From assembly GCF_000716785.1 (NCBI RefSeq), contig NZ_JNYY01000011.1:62001-126000 (forward strand): a stretch of DNA of 64,000 nucleotides, read 5' to 3'. The translations under genes were made by a program, and so were the position numbers. The stretch's first letter is position 1. Each line of letters opens with the position of its first letter. Source of the stretch: Amycolatopsis vancoresmycina (GTDB taxonomy: Bacteria; Actinomycetota; Actinomycetes; Mycobacteriales; Pseudonocardiaceae). The notes below the pieces were generated by a model. The model saw only the letters and a program-made list of their open reading frames with translations, made no database searches and was not told the DNA's origin. This document shows positions 15,060 through 22,785 of the stretch, piece by piece.

Positions 15060-16700
15060 ATGAGCGACGAAGGGAACGCGGCCGAGCTGCGCCGGCTCGC
15101 CGCGGAGCGCTTCGGCTGGGCCGAGTTGTCGGCCGAGCAGGCCGCGGCGATGAGCGCGGCGCGGGACGGCCGGGACGTGCTGGCGGTGCTGCCCACCGGG
15201 GCCGGCAAGTCGGCGATCTACCAGGTGCCCGCGCTGGTGCGGCCCGGCCCGACGGTGGTCGTTTCGCCGCTGCTGGCGCTGCAGCGCGACCAGATCGACG
15301 GCCTGGACGCGGCGGCGGTGCCGGACGCCGTCGCGCTCGACTCGCGGCAGTCCGCCGCCGAGCGGGACGGCGTGTGGGACGCGATCCGGCGCGGCTCGGC
15401 CGAGTACGTCTTCCTCTCGCCGGAACAGCTCGCGAAGGACGAGGTCGTCGCCGGGCTGGCCGAGGCGGGGGTGTCGCTGTTCGTCGTGGACGAAGCGCAC
15501 TGCGTTTCGGCGTGGGGCCACGACTTCCGGCCCGACTACCGGCGCCTGGGCCCGGTGGTCCGGCGGCTCGGGCGGCCGCCGGTGATCGCACTGACCGCCA
15601 CCGCGGCGGCGCCGGTCCGCGACGACATCGTCGCCGCGCTGGGACTGCGGGACCCGGTGCGGGTGATCGCGAGCTTCGACCGGCCGAACCTGCACCTGGC
15701 GGTCGCGCGCTTCACCGGCGACGCCGAGAAGCGCGCGGCGGTGGTGGACCGGGTCGCCGCGCTGCCCGGCAGCGGCCTGCTCTACACCGCGAGCCGCCGG
15801 GAAACCGGGGAGTACGCCGCCGCGCTGGCGGACCGCGGTGTCCGCGCCTTCGCCTACCACGGCGGGATGAAGACCGCCGACCGCGACGCCGTCCACGAGC
15901 GGTTCGCGGCGGGGGAGACCGACGTCGTGGTCGCGACCTCGGCGTTCGGCATGGGCATCGACCAGCCCCACGTGCGGTTCGTCGTGCACGCGTCGGTCCC
16001 GGACTCGGTCGACACGTACTACCAGCAGATCGGCCGTGCGGGCCGGGACGGCGAGCCCGCCGAGGTCCTGCTCTGCTACCGGCCGGAAGACCTGGCGCGG
16101 CAGCGGTTCCTGACCCGGTCCGCGCCGCCGGAGACCGAACTCCGCGCGGTCGTCGAAGCCTTGCGGCCGGGCCCGCTGAACCGGCGGGAGCTCGCCGGCG
16201 CGGTCCCCGGCCCGCCCGCCCGGCGGACCCGCGCGCTCGGCCTGCTCGAACGGTGTGGCGACGTGCTGACCGGGCCGGACGGCCGGTTCGCGCTCACCCG
16301 CGGCCGCGCGGGCACCGACCCGGTCGTCGGGCGGGCGCTCGAGGCGGCGGACCGGGCGGCCGGGCTGGTCCGCTCGCGGGTGGAGATGATCCGCGCCTAC
16401 GCGGAGACGACCGGCTGCCGCCGCCGGTACCTGCTCGGGTACTTCGGCGAAGAACTCGCGCAGCCGTGCGGCCACTGCGACACCTGCGAAGCCGGGACCG
16501 CGGCCGGGGAACCGCCGTCGGCGGGGGAGTTCCGCGCGGAGCACGTGGTCCGGCACGCCGAATGGGGCCGCGGTGTCGTGATGACCGCCGACGAGGACAA
16601 GCTGACCGTCCTCTTCGACGACGTCGGCTACCGGACCCTGTCGCTGCCGGTGGTGCGGGAGCAGGACCTGCTCGAGCGCTGCGCGACCCCGGGTGGGTGA
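15060..16700 (+). CDS. recQ: ATP-dependent DNA helicase RecQ
   Basis: 546 residues from ATG 15060. Helicase motif I is AVLPTGAGKSAIYQVPA (about residue 42), motif II VVDEAHCVSAWGHDFRPDY with the DEAH box, motif III ALTATAAAPVRDDI, the RecQ zinc and strand-pin region CRRRYLLGYFGEELAQPCGHCDTCE, and motif VI QQIGRAGRDGEPA. The C-terminal 50 residues (VVRHAEWGRGVVMTADEDKLTVLFDDVGYRTLS) form a short extra domain in place of a classical HRDC. It unwinds recombination and replication intermediates 3'-5'. Placement among LigD-like genes and stress regulators points to a DNA-damage or stationary-phase role. Confidence 0.92.
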   Translation: MSDEGNAAELRRLAAERFGWAELSAEQAAAMSAARDGRDVLAVLPTGAGKSAIYQVPALVRPGPTVVVSPLLALQRDQIDGLDAAAVPDAVALDSRQSAAERDGVWDAIRRGSAEYVFLSPEQLAKDEVVAGLAEAGVSLFVVDEAHCVSAWGHDFRPDYRRLGPVVRRLGRPPVIALTATAAAPVRDDIVAALGLRDPVRVIASFDRPNLHLAVARFTGDAEKRAAVVDRVAALPGSGLLYTASRRETGEYAAALADRGVRAFAYHGGMKTADRDAVHERFAAGETDVVVATSAFGMGIDQPHVRFVVHASVPDSVDTYYQQIGRAGRDGEPAEVLLCYRPEDLARQRFLTRSAPPETELRAVVEALRPGPLNRRELAGAVPGPPARRTRALGLLERCGDVLTGPDGRFALTRGRAGTDPVVGRALEAADRAAGLVRSRVEMIRAYAETTGCRRRYLLGYFGEELAQPCGHCDTCEAGTAAGEPPSAGEFRAEHVVRHAEWGRGVVMTADEDKLTVLFDDVGYRTLSLPVVREQDLLERCATPGG

Positions 16701-16818
16701 GCCGGTTGCGCCGGACGGCGGAGGAGCCGTGGCCGGTCCCACAAAGCGCCCTGCCGCCGCAGGCGGGCGGCCGCGTCTTGCGGTAAATGAAAGAGGACAA
16801 AAACCGGTGGAGGGTGCG

Positions 16819-17583
16819 GTGACCGAATCACTGATGAACGCGGCGGACCGCTGGAGACCGCTGACCGAGCTGCTGCAGGCCCTGCTCGAGCGGGTCGCCG
16901 GCGAGCTGCCCGGGTGCCTCGGCGCGGGCCTGACCGTCAGCCACGGCGGCCGGCCGCTGCAGGTGCTGGCCACCGCCGGCGTCGCCGAGCACCTGCTGCC
17001 CGCACAACTGCGCCACGGCGGCCCGGTCGCCGTCGCGGACGCCACCGGCGAGCCGGTCAGCACCGACGACCTCTTCGGTGACGAGCGCTGGCCGGCCCTG
17101 ACCGGCGACACCGTGCCCGGCGGGGAGGTGGTCCGCGGGGCCGTCGCGCTGCCGGGGTTCTGGGACGAGAACGGGGCTTTCGTGCTTTCGGCGTCGCTGG
17201 ACCGGCCGCCCGGTTCCACCACCCTGCCCGTCCTGCAGCGGTACGCGAAGCTGACCGAAATGACGCTGGTGGTCGCCGAGACCGCCACCGCGGGCGACCC
17301 CGACCAGATGCTCGACCTGCTGGCCTCCCGCGCCGCCATCGAGCAGGCGAAGGGCGCGATCATGGCGGTCCGGCGGTGCTCGCCGGAGGAGGCGTGGCAG
17401 ACGCTGCGCCGCGCCAGCCAGGAGTTCAACGTCAAGGTCCGCGAGCTGGCCATCGCCCTCGTCGAGTACCTCGGTGGTCACACGGCGACCCAGCCGGCGG
17501 GCACGCCGGCGATCCACGCCGGCGCCGAGGCCCGGCACGCCGCCGAGCGCCTCTGGTCGGCCTTCACGGCGGTCTCGTCCTGA
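16819..17583 (+). CDS. GAF-like and ANTAR domain regulator
   Basis: 254 residues from GTG 16819, placed 4-5 bases after GGAGGG; GTG 16807 is a longer alternative. Residues ~10-165 form a GAF-like sensor (LGAGLTVSHGGRPLQVLATAG, GPVAVADATGEPVSTDDLF). Residues ~165-225 are an ANTAR RNA-binding domain (LASRAAIEQAKGAIMAVRRCSPEEAWQTLRRASQEFNVKVRELAIALVEYL) with the conserved A-x-G-x-(I/L)-M core. ANTAR proteins bind paired hexaloop hairpins in mRNA leaders and act as antiterminators. The ligand is unknown. It is separate from the downstream STAS gene, which has its own promoter. Confidence 0.85.
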   Translation: MTESLMNAADRWRPLTELLQALLERVAGELPGCLGAGLTVSHGGRPLQVLATAGVAEHLLPAQLRHGGPVAVADATGEPVSTDDLFGDERWPALTGDTVPGGEVVRGAVALPGFWDENGAFVLSASLDRPPGSTTLPVLQRYAKLTEMTLVVAETATAGDPDQMLDLLASRAAIEQAKGAIMAVRRCSPEEAWQTLRRASQEFNVKVRELAIALVEYLGGHTATQPAGTPAIHAGAEARHAAERLWSAFTAVSS

Positions 17584-17591
17584 AGGAGGGC

Positions 17592-17616
17592 GTTTCCACG
17601 CCGGGCGTTTGGGTAT
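17592..17616 (+). promoter_or_regulatory. SigB-like promoter (GTTT-N15-GGGTAT) before the STAS gene
   Basis: GTTT at 17592-17595 and GGGTAT at 17611-17616 are 15 bases apart, an exact fit to GNNT-N14-16-GGGTA(C/T). The STAS gene starts at 17685. An anti-anti-sigma gene driven by the sigma factor type it helps release would form a feedback loop. Confidence 0.55.
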
Positions 17617-17684
17617 CAAGATCCCGTCCGTGATCACGTCACTGCGTCGCCGGCCCCGGCCGGCGCGGAAGGCCAACCGAACCC

Positions 17685-18074
17685 GTGTCCCCCACGTTCC
17701 CGGTCCCCACCCGGTCCGCGCCGCTCACGGCGCGCCGGACGGAGTACCGCCCCGGTCTCGTCGTGCTGACCTTCGCCGGCGAGATCGACGCACTGACCCT
17801 GCCGATCCTCGAGCGTGAGCTGCGGGCGGCCCCACCCGGGACGACGGTGGTGGTGGACCTGACGCAGGTGGCGTTCATCGGCCTGGCCGGTGCTCGCGCC
17901 CTGGCGGCGGCCGCGGAGCGCGACGGCGGCTGCTTCGGGGTCGTGGCGAACAGCCGGACCCTCGCGCGCCTGTTCCGCGTCACCGGCCTGGCCGCGGTGG
18001 TCCCGATGTTCGCGTCGTTGTCGGACGCGCTGCGGGAACTGCTGGCGGCCGGCGTGCAGGACCGCGCCTGCTGA
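17685..18074 (+). CDS. STAS domain anti-anti-sigma-like protein
   Basis: 129 residues from GTG 17685. The STAS fold is seen in LVVLTFAGEIDALTLPILERELRAA, TTVVVDLTQVAFIGLAGARALAAAAE and SRTLARLFRVTGLAAVVPMFASLSDAL. In phosphorylatable anti-anti-sigma factors the loop after the FxD strand contains D-S-(S/T)-G; here it reads FIGLAG, so the switch serine and preceding Asp are missing. The protein may be permanently active or may bind a partner without kinase control. It is convergent, 5 bases apart, with a PP2C phosphatase gene. Confidence 0.85.
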   Translation: MSPTFPVPTRSAPLTARRTEYRPGLVVLTFAGEIDALTLPILERELRAAPPGTTVVVDLTQVAFIGLAGARALAAAAERDGGCFGVVANSRTLARLFRVTGLAAVVPMFASLSDALRELLAAGVQDRAC

Positions 18075-18079
18075 CACGC

Positions 18080-19483
18080 TCAGCGCGGCACCCAGCGGGC
18101 GATCAGCACGCCGGCGTCGTGCCGGAGCTCGTCCTCGCCGTGGACCAGCACGGCGCGGGTGAGCCGGCGGGCGATCTCCGGCGGCAGCTCGCCGGCGGCG
18201 TGGCCGAGGTGGCGGGCGATCCGGTCCCGGCCGAACGGCTCCCCGGCCCGGTTCGCCGTCTCCGCGACGCCCCGGGAGTACAGCGCCAGCAGGTCGCCGG
18301 GTTCGAGCCGCAGCTCCGTGGCCGGGAACCGCGCGCCGGGCGTGGCGAACCGCGTCGCGGCGGAGCCGGCCGCGGGAAGCGCCTCGCCGCCGCGGACGAC
18401 GAGGGGCGCGGGCTGCCCGGCGCCGAGCAGCCGCAGGACTCCCGTGCGCAGGTCCAGCTCGGCGACCACCCCGGTCACGGCCGGAGCGCCGGGCAGGGCG
18501 TCGAGCTCGGCGGCGACCGCGGCGAACTGCTCCCCGAGGGACGCGCCGCCGTGGCGAGCGGCCCGGTAGGCGGACAGCGCGTTCACCACCGCGATGTTCG
18601 CGCCGGCGGTGCGCACGCCGGCGTCGAACAGCGCCAGCTGCGCGCGGTCCTCCGAGAGGGCGTAGTCGAACACGGTGGCGCAGAGTTCGTACGCCGGCTG
18701 GACACTCGCGCCGACGACGACGCTTTCGGTGGCCGCGGTGAGCGGCGGCAGGTTCTGCCACAGCAGCTCGGCGGGGGAGCCGCGGCGCCGGTGGCGGCGG
18801 TGGCTGTCCAGGCCGTCGCCGTACTGGGTGGTGGCGGTGACGAGGTGGCCGAGCAGCGTCGCCAGCCACCGGCACTGCTCCCGCAGCACCGGGTCGTCCG
18901 GGTCGGCGTCGTCCGGGACGATCTCCAGCACGCCGAGCCGCTCGACGCCGTCGAGCAGGATCGTCCACAGCGTGCCGTCCCGCGCGACGGCGGTGCCGGC
19001 TCGGCGGAACACGTCCCCGCCGACGGTGGTCTCGATGTCGAGCTCGGCGCCGCCGGGACGCAGCGGCACGAGGGTGCGCTGGTCGTAGTCGGCCAGGTAG
19101 ACGCCGATGGTCAGGTCGAGCGCGCGGCCCGCCTCGGCGACGACGGCGGGCAGCCGTTCGGGCGGGGCGCGGTGCGCGCCTTCGAGCAGGTCGACCAGCG
19201 CCTTCAGCGGGCCGTGCAGCGGTTTCGCGTCGCGGACGGAGTGGCTGTAGGGCGCGCGGGCGGGGCCGGTCTCGTCGAGCCGCTCGTTGACGGCGTGGGC
19301 GAGCATGTCGCGGTCGACGCGCGGCAGCGTGGTCAGCCCGTTGAGGTAGGCGTCCAGCTCGATCAGGCTCAGGCTGCCGCCGAGGGCGAAGTACCGCATC
19401 CACAGCTGTTCCAGCGTGAGGTCGCTCCGCGCGAAGCAGGCCGCGATCCGCCGCCGCTGTTCCTCTTCGGGCAGGAAACGCAT
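18080..19483 (-). CDS. PP2C-type (SpoIIE-like) serine phosphatase with N-terminal helical and GAF-like regions
   Basis: 467 residues from ATG 19483. Residues 1-55 form a short helical module (FLPEEEQRRRIAACFARSDLTLEQLWMRYFALGGSLSLIELDAYL). Residues ~85-230 look GAF-like (ALDLTIGVYLADYDQRTLVPL, FRRAGTAVARDGTLWTILLDG). The C-terminal ~240 residues are a SpoIIE/RsbU-like phosphatase (GASVQPAYELCATVFDYALSED, GANIAVVNALSAYRAARHG, GVVAELDLRTGVLRLLGAGQPAPLVVRGG, LALYSRGVAETAN). The usual GGDFYD metal motif is degenerate (AYELCATVFDYAL), so activity is uncertain. It would dephosphorylate STAS proteins in partner-switching. Four bases downstream of a GAF-ANTAR gene, so co-transcribed. Confidence 0.82.
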   Translation of the reverse strand: MRFLPEEEQRRRIAACFARSDLTLEQLWMRYFALGGSLSLIELDAYLNGLTTLPRVDRDMLAHAVNERLDETGPARAPYSHSVRDAKPLHGPLKALVDLLEGAHRAPPERLPAVVAEAGRALDLTIGVYLADYDQRTLVPLRPGGAELDIETTVGGDVFRRAGTAVARDGTLWTILLDGVERLGVLEIVPDDADPDDPVLREQCRWLATLLGHLVTATTQYGDGLDSHRRHRRRGSPAELLWQNLPPLTAATESVVVGASVQPAYELCATVFDYALSEDRAQLALFDAGVRTAGANIAVVNALSAYRAARHGGASLGEQFAAVAAELDALPGAPAVTGVVAELDLRTGVLRLLGAGQPAPLVVRGGEALPAAGSAATRFATPGARFPATELRLEPGDLLALYSRGVAETANRAGEPFGRDRIARHLGHAAGELPPEIARRLTRAVLVHGEDELRHDAGVLIARWVPR

Positions 19484-19487
19484 CCGC

Positions 19488-20225
19488 TCACCCTTCCCGC
19501 GGCGCCGGCGCAACGAGCTGCGCGGCGGCCTCGGCCGGGCTGCCGCCGCCGGCGCGGGCCAGCGCGAGGAGGCGGTCGAACGCGGCGTCCTCGCCGAGGC
19601 CGTCGCGGCCCATGAGAAAGCCTTTCGCCAGGGTGATGAGGTCACGGTCGCGCAGGGTGTCCTTGAACCGCGCGCTGAACCGGCCGGCCCGCTCGTAGGC
19701 GCGCGCGTTGGCGACGAGCACGGCGGCGCGGTCGGCGAACCGCACCAGCGCCCGCTCGTCGGCGGGCCCGAAGGCGCCGGGAACGGTCGCGTAGAGCTTG
19801 ATGGCGCCGTGACAGCCGTCCCCGGCGACCATCGGCGCGGTGACGACCGACCGCAGCCCCGACCCGGCCACGGCGGCACACCACGAGGCCCACCGCCGTT
19901 CCCCGGCGACGTCGTCGACCCGCTGCGGCGAGCACTCCCGCAAGGCGGCCAGGCAGGGGCCTTCGCCGAGCTCGTACTGCAGGGCGTCGGCCTCGCGCAC
20001 GAGCGGCCCGGACGCACAGGTGGTGACGAAGCCCCCGGCCCCGTCGACCAGGGTGACCCCGGCCCCGTCCGCGGCGGTGATGGTGGTCCCGGCGAGCGAA
20101 ACGATCAGCTCCAGCACCGAATCGACGGTTTCCCGCGACAGCAGCAGCCCCGACATCCGGGCGGCGACGGCGGCGAGCTCACCATCCAGCGGCAGCCCAC
20201 CCGGCGCGCCCTCATCCGACGACAT
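19488..20225 (-). CDS. GAF-ANTAR regulator
   Basis: 245 residues. GAF domain at ~20-165: VLELIVSLAGTTITAADGAGVTLVDGAGGFVTTCASG, YELGEGPCLAALREC, SVVTAPMVAGDGCHGAIKLYA. The C-terminal ANTAR part (RFSARFKDTLRDRDLITLAKGFLMGRDGLGEDAAFDRLLALARAGGGSPAEAAAQLV) keeps the A-K-G-x-L-M core. Such proteins sense small ligands and redirect transcription antitermination. It is the first gene of a two-gene operon with the PP2C phosphatase, linking antitermination and sigma-factor partner switching in one transcript. The start is the ATG nearest to a promoter region containing GGGTAG on the minus strand. Confidence 0.86.
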   Translation of the reverse strand: MSSDEGAPGGLPLDGELAAVAARMSGLLLSRETVDSVLELIVSLAGTTITAADGAGVTLVDGAGGFVTTCASGPLVREADALQYELGEGPCLAALRECSPQRVDDVAGERRWASWCAAVAGSGLRSVVTAPMVAGDGCHGAIKLYATVPGAFGPADERALVRFADRAAVLVANARAYERAGRFSARFKDTLRDRDLITLAKGFLMGRDGLGEDAAFDRLLALARAGGGSPAEAAAQLVAPAPREG

Positions 20226-20364
20226 GCGTGCTGATTACCTACCCGGCGGCCTCGGCAAACCTGAAGCCGAGTACGCCCACGCCGGCCTCCCTCCCATTAC
20301 GGACATGGATCCGCCCCGGTCTGGGTAACCCGACGTCACTTCGCGCCGAGCGGGAGGAGCACAC

Positions 20365-21111
20365 ATGGACCGGCCCGACCCCACCGCAACGGCCTCGCCG
20401 TTGTTCGACGAGGTCACGGGAGCGCTCGAAGCCCTCTCCGAGGTCCTGCGGGAGGAGGACGACTTCCGGATCCTGCTCCGGCACGTCTGCCTGCAGGTGC
20501 GCCACGCCGTGCCCGGGGTGGACGAGGCTTCCGTCACCCTGGTCACCGGGGACGTGCCGCACACGGCGACCGCCACCAGCAGTGTTATCGGGGAGCTCGA
20601 CGGCGACCAGTACCGGATCGGGGACGGGCCCTGCCTCGAGGCGATGCGCAGCGGCAAGATCGTGCGCACCACGGTGACCGACGCGCTCGAGCGGTGGCCC
20701 GAATTCGCCCGCGGGGCGCGGGAGGCCGGCTTCGGGAGCTTCCTCGCCGCGCCGCTGGTCGCCGACGCGGAATTCTCCGGGGCCGTCAACTGCTACGGGC
20801 GGCAGGACGACGGCTTCGAGGAGGTCGAAGGCCGGCTGCTCGAGCTCTACACCGCCGCGGTCGAGGCGATCCTCCGCGTCTACCACCGGTACCTGCGGGC
20901 GCGGGACACCGCCGAGCACCTCCGGATGGCGCTGACCTCGCGGGCGGTCATCGACCAGGCCAAGGGGATGCTGATGGCCATCCGCCAGGTCGAGGCCGAC
21001 GACGCCTTCGCCCTGCTCGTCGAGCAGTCGCAGCGGGAGAACACGAAGCTGCGGGAGGTCGCCGAGCGGTTCGTCGAACGGGTCGTCTCCGGCCACGTCC
21101 CGCCGCGGTAA
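20365..21111 (+). CDS. GAF-ANTAR regulator
   Basis: 248 residues from ATG 20365 after GGGAGGAG. GAF segment: LLRHVCLQVRHAVPGVDEASVTLVTGD, YRIGDGPCLEAMRSGKIVRTTVTDALERWPEF, GFGSFLAAPLVADAEFSGAVNCYG. ANTAR segment at ~185-240: RMALTSRAVIDQAKGMLMAIRQVEADDAFALLVEQSQRENTKLREVAERFVE, a textbook match. It is divergent from the other GAF-ANTAR gene across 139 bases and shares its architecture, so the two probably arose by duplication. The stop codon overlaps a -10 element that appears to drive the next gene. Confidence 0.9.
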   Translation: MDRPDPTATASPLFDEVTGALEALSEVLREEDDFRILLRHVCLQVRHAVPGVDEASVTLVTGDVPHTATATSSVIGELDGDQYRIGDGPCLEAMRSGKIVRTTVTDALERWPEFARGAREAGFGSFLAAPLVADAEFSGAVNCYGRQDDGFEEVEGRLLELYTAAVEAILRVYHRYLRARDTAEHLRMALTSRAVIDQAKGMLMAIRQVEADDAFALLVEQSQRENTKLREVAERFVERVVSGHVPPR

Positions 21112-21114
21112 CGT
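21109..21114 (+). promoter_or_regulatory. -10 element TAACGT for leaderless ligD-like gene
   Basis: TAACGT overlaps the upstream TAA stop codon and ends 6 bases before GTG 21121, which has no ribosome binding site. This geometry suggests a leaderless transcript of the polymerase gene in addition to readthrough. Confidence 0.4.
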
Positions 21115-21120
21115 GGGGCC

Positions 21121-22041
21121 GTGGCGGGGAGCCGGATCACGGTGCAGGTCGGCGAGCGGCAGCTGACGCTCTCGAACCTCGAGAAGGTGCTCTACCCGCG
21201 CCACGGCTTCACCAAGGGCGAGGTGCTCGACTACTACACGCGGATCGCGCCGGTGCTGCTGCCGCACATCCGCGACCGGGCGATGACGTTCGTGCGCTTC
21301 CCGGACGGCGTCGGCGGTGGCTCGTTCTTCGAGAAGGACGTCTCGCGGCACGCCCCGGACTGGGTCCGCACCGCGCGCCTGGTGGTCGGCGGCCGGGGCC
21401 ACGACCCCGAGATCGTCACCTATCCGCTGCTCAACGACCTGCCCGAGCTCGTGTGGGCGGCCAACCTCGCCGCGCTCGAACTGCACGTCCACCAGTGGAC
21501 CGTCGGCCCCGGCGACGAGCGCCGCACCCCGGACCGGCTCGTGTTCGACCTCGACCCGGGGCCCGGCGCGACGGTGGTCGACTGCTCCCGGGTCGCCGAG
21601 CGGCTCCACGAGGTCCTCGTCCGGGACGGCTTCACCCCGGTTGCGAAGACCAGCGGCTCCAAGGGCATGCAGCTGTACGCCGGCGTGGTGACCACGGACG
21701 CCGGTGAGCCGTCGCGGTACGCGAAAGCGCTGGCCGAACGCCTCGCCGCCGAGACGCCGGACCTCGTCGTGGCGCGGATGACGAAGAACCTGCGCCCGGG
21801 CAAGGTCTTCATCGACTGGAGCCAGAACAACCCGTACAAGACCACGGTGGCGCCGTACTCGCTGCGCGGGCGCGACGAGCCGACCGTGTCGACTCCGGTC
21901 ACGTGGGACGAGGTCCGCGCGTGTCGGCACGTCACGCACCTGCGGTTCACCGCCGACGCGGTTTTGCGGCGCGTCGAGGACCTCGGAGATCTTTTCGCCG
22001 ATCTGGAACGCAGCAGGGTGCCGATTCCTGCGATCGGCTGA
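21121..22041 (+). CDS. Stand-alone LigD-type polymerase/primase domain protein
   Basis: 306 residues from GTG 21121. The LigD Pol domain spans nearly the whole protein: LTLSNLEKVLYPRHGFTKGEVLDYY, FVRFPDGVGGGSFFEKDVSRHAPDWV, LVFDLDPGPGATVVDC (first metal Asp pair), VAKTSGSKGMQLYA, KVFIDWSQNNPYKTTVAPYSLR (second Asp). All catalytic elements look intact. In actinobacteria such stand-alone polymerases work with Ku and a separate ligase in non-homologous end joining or gap filling. It differs from the 12.4 kb protein by lacking the phosphoesterase domain. Ten bases after the GAF-ANTAR gene. Confidence 0.9.
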   Translation: MAGSRITVQVGERQLTLSNLEKVLYPRHGFTKGEVLDYYTRIAPVLLPHIRDRAMTFVRFPDGVGGGSFFEKDVSRHAPDWVRTARLVVGGRGHDPEIVTYPLLNDLPELVWAANLAALELHVHQWTVGPGDERRTPDRLVFDLDPGPGATVVDCSRVAERLHEVLVRDGFTPVAKTSGSKGMQLYAGVVTTDAGEPSRYAKALAERLAAETPDLVVARMTKNLRPGKVFIDWSQNNPYKTTVAPYSLRGRDEPTVSTPVTWDEVRACRHVTHLRFTADAVLRRVEDLGDLFADLERSRVPIPAIG

Positions 22042-22053
22042 ACTTCGGAAAGT

Positions 22054-22093
22054 CCCATTCCGCCGGGTCCGGCCGTCGTTTCGCCGGAATGGG
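22054..22093 (+). terminator. Stem-loop after the polymerase gene
   Basis: CCCATTCCG (22054-22062) pairs with CGGAATGGG (22085-22093) across a GC-rich 22-base loop that can itself fold. It lies 12 bases after the polymerase stop and well upstream of the DUF6292 start. A terminator or attenuator is plausible; there is no U-tract. Confidence 0.4.
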
Positions 22094-22316
22094 GCGGAAA
22101 ACGGCGTCACCTGCGCATTTGATCGTCCACATCGGACTATTGCACGTGCAGACGGCTGTGTCGGTGCACGAACCCGCAACAGGGAACGTCCGGCGGTGGG
22201 CCGAAGTCGGCGAAGTCGGTACGGTCGACGGACGAGCCGCGGCGTCCGCCGTGGTGGTGAAAGACAATGACACGGCGGCCGTCGCCGTTCTTGTCGAATG
22301 TGGCGAAAGGAAACAG

Positions 22317-22736
22317 GTGTCCGCCCTGATCGACACCGATCTCGAATTCTGGTTCCAGCGTGGCCTGCGCGCGTATCTGGGCGAAGTGGCGCGTGCGCTC
22401 GGCTTCGGCTTCGAGTCGTGCACCGTGGACGTCGACGTCCCGGTTTCGGCCTACGTGGCGGTGGACTGGCGGCTGCGGCGGTTCCCCGAGCGCGACGTGG
22501 CCCTGCTCTGGGACGAGGTGCACGGCTGGGCGGCCGCGGTCGAGGCGTCGTGCGGCGAGGAGATGATCGTGCTCGCCTACCTCGGCGGCGCGGACGTCCT
22601 GCCGCCGGCGCGGGAGGTCGTGCGGTTCCTGACCGCGTTGCGCGCGGGCGCGGTGGACCCGCACGAGCCGGGCTCGCCGGTGCTGCGCCGTCCCGGCCGC
22701 CACCAGGAACTCCTGCCGCTGCTGCCGGCCCGCTGA
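22317..22736 (+). CDS. DUF6292 family protein
   Basis: Predicted 139 residues from GTG 22317, about six bases after AAAGGA. LEFWFQRGLRAYLGEVARALGFGFESCTVDVDVPVSAYVAVDWRLRRFPERDVALLWDEVHGWAAAVE matches the DUF6292 family found widely in Pseudonocardiaceae and Streptomyces; function unknown. The frame is open further upstream to 21903, but that part overlaps the polymerase gene and its 5' leader is not conserved-looking, so I use the internal start. The final 25 residues (VLRRPGRHQELLPLLPAR) are Pro/Arg-rich. Confidence 0.75.
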   Translation: MSALIDTDLEFWFQRGLRAYLGEVARALGFGFESCTVDVDVPVSAYVAVDWRLRRFPERDVALLWDEVHGWAAAVEASCGEEMIVLAYLGGADVLPPAREVVRFLTALRAGAVDPHEPGSPVLRRPGRHQELLPLLPAR

Positions 22737-22753
22737 TCCACAGTGGACGAAGT

Positions 22754-22780
22754 GGTGCCGCGCCGGGCCGGCGCGGCACC
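22754..22780. terminator. Bidirectional hairpin terminator
   Basis: GGTGCCGCGCC (22754-22764) and GGCGCGGCACC (22770-22780) form a perfect 11-bp stem with a GGGCC loop. It lies between the convergent DUF6292 gene (ends 22736) and the methyltransferase gene (ends 22786), so it can stop transcription from both sides. Confidence 0.7.
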
Positions 22781-22785
22781 GCGGG

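Noticed and set aside
14931..17453. 840-codon minus-strand frame across recQ and the ANTAR gene
   Set aside because: RecQ and ANTAR motifs prove the plus strand is coding. Only its last seven codons (the MTHRWTR leader) are of interest, because of their own ribosome binding site.
22737..22747. Short palindrome TCCACAGTGGA, also near 29328
   Set aside because: Only two copies noticed, both beside gene ends; too short to call a repeat family without a genome count.
20239..22779. 846-codon minus-strand frame opposite the GAF-ANTAR and LigD polymerase genes
   Set aside because: No domain and strongly biased composition; the plus-strand genes are unambiguous.
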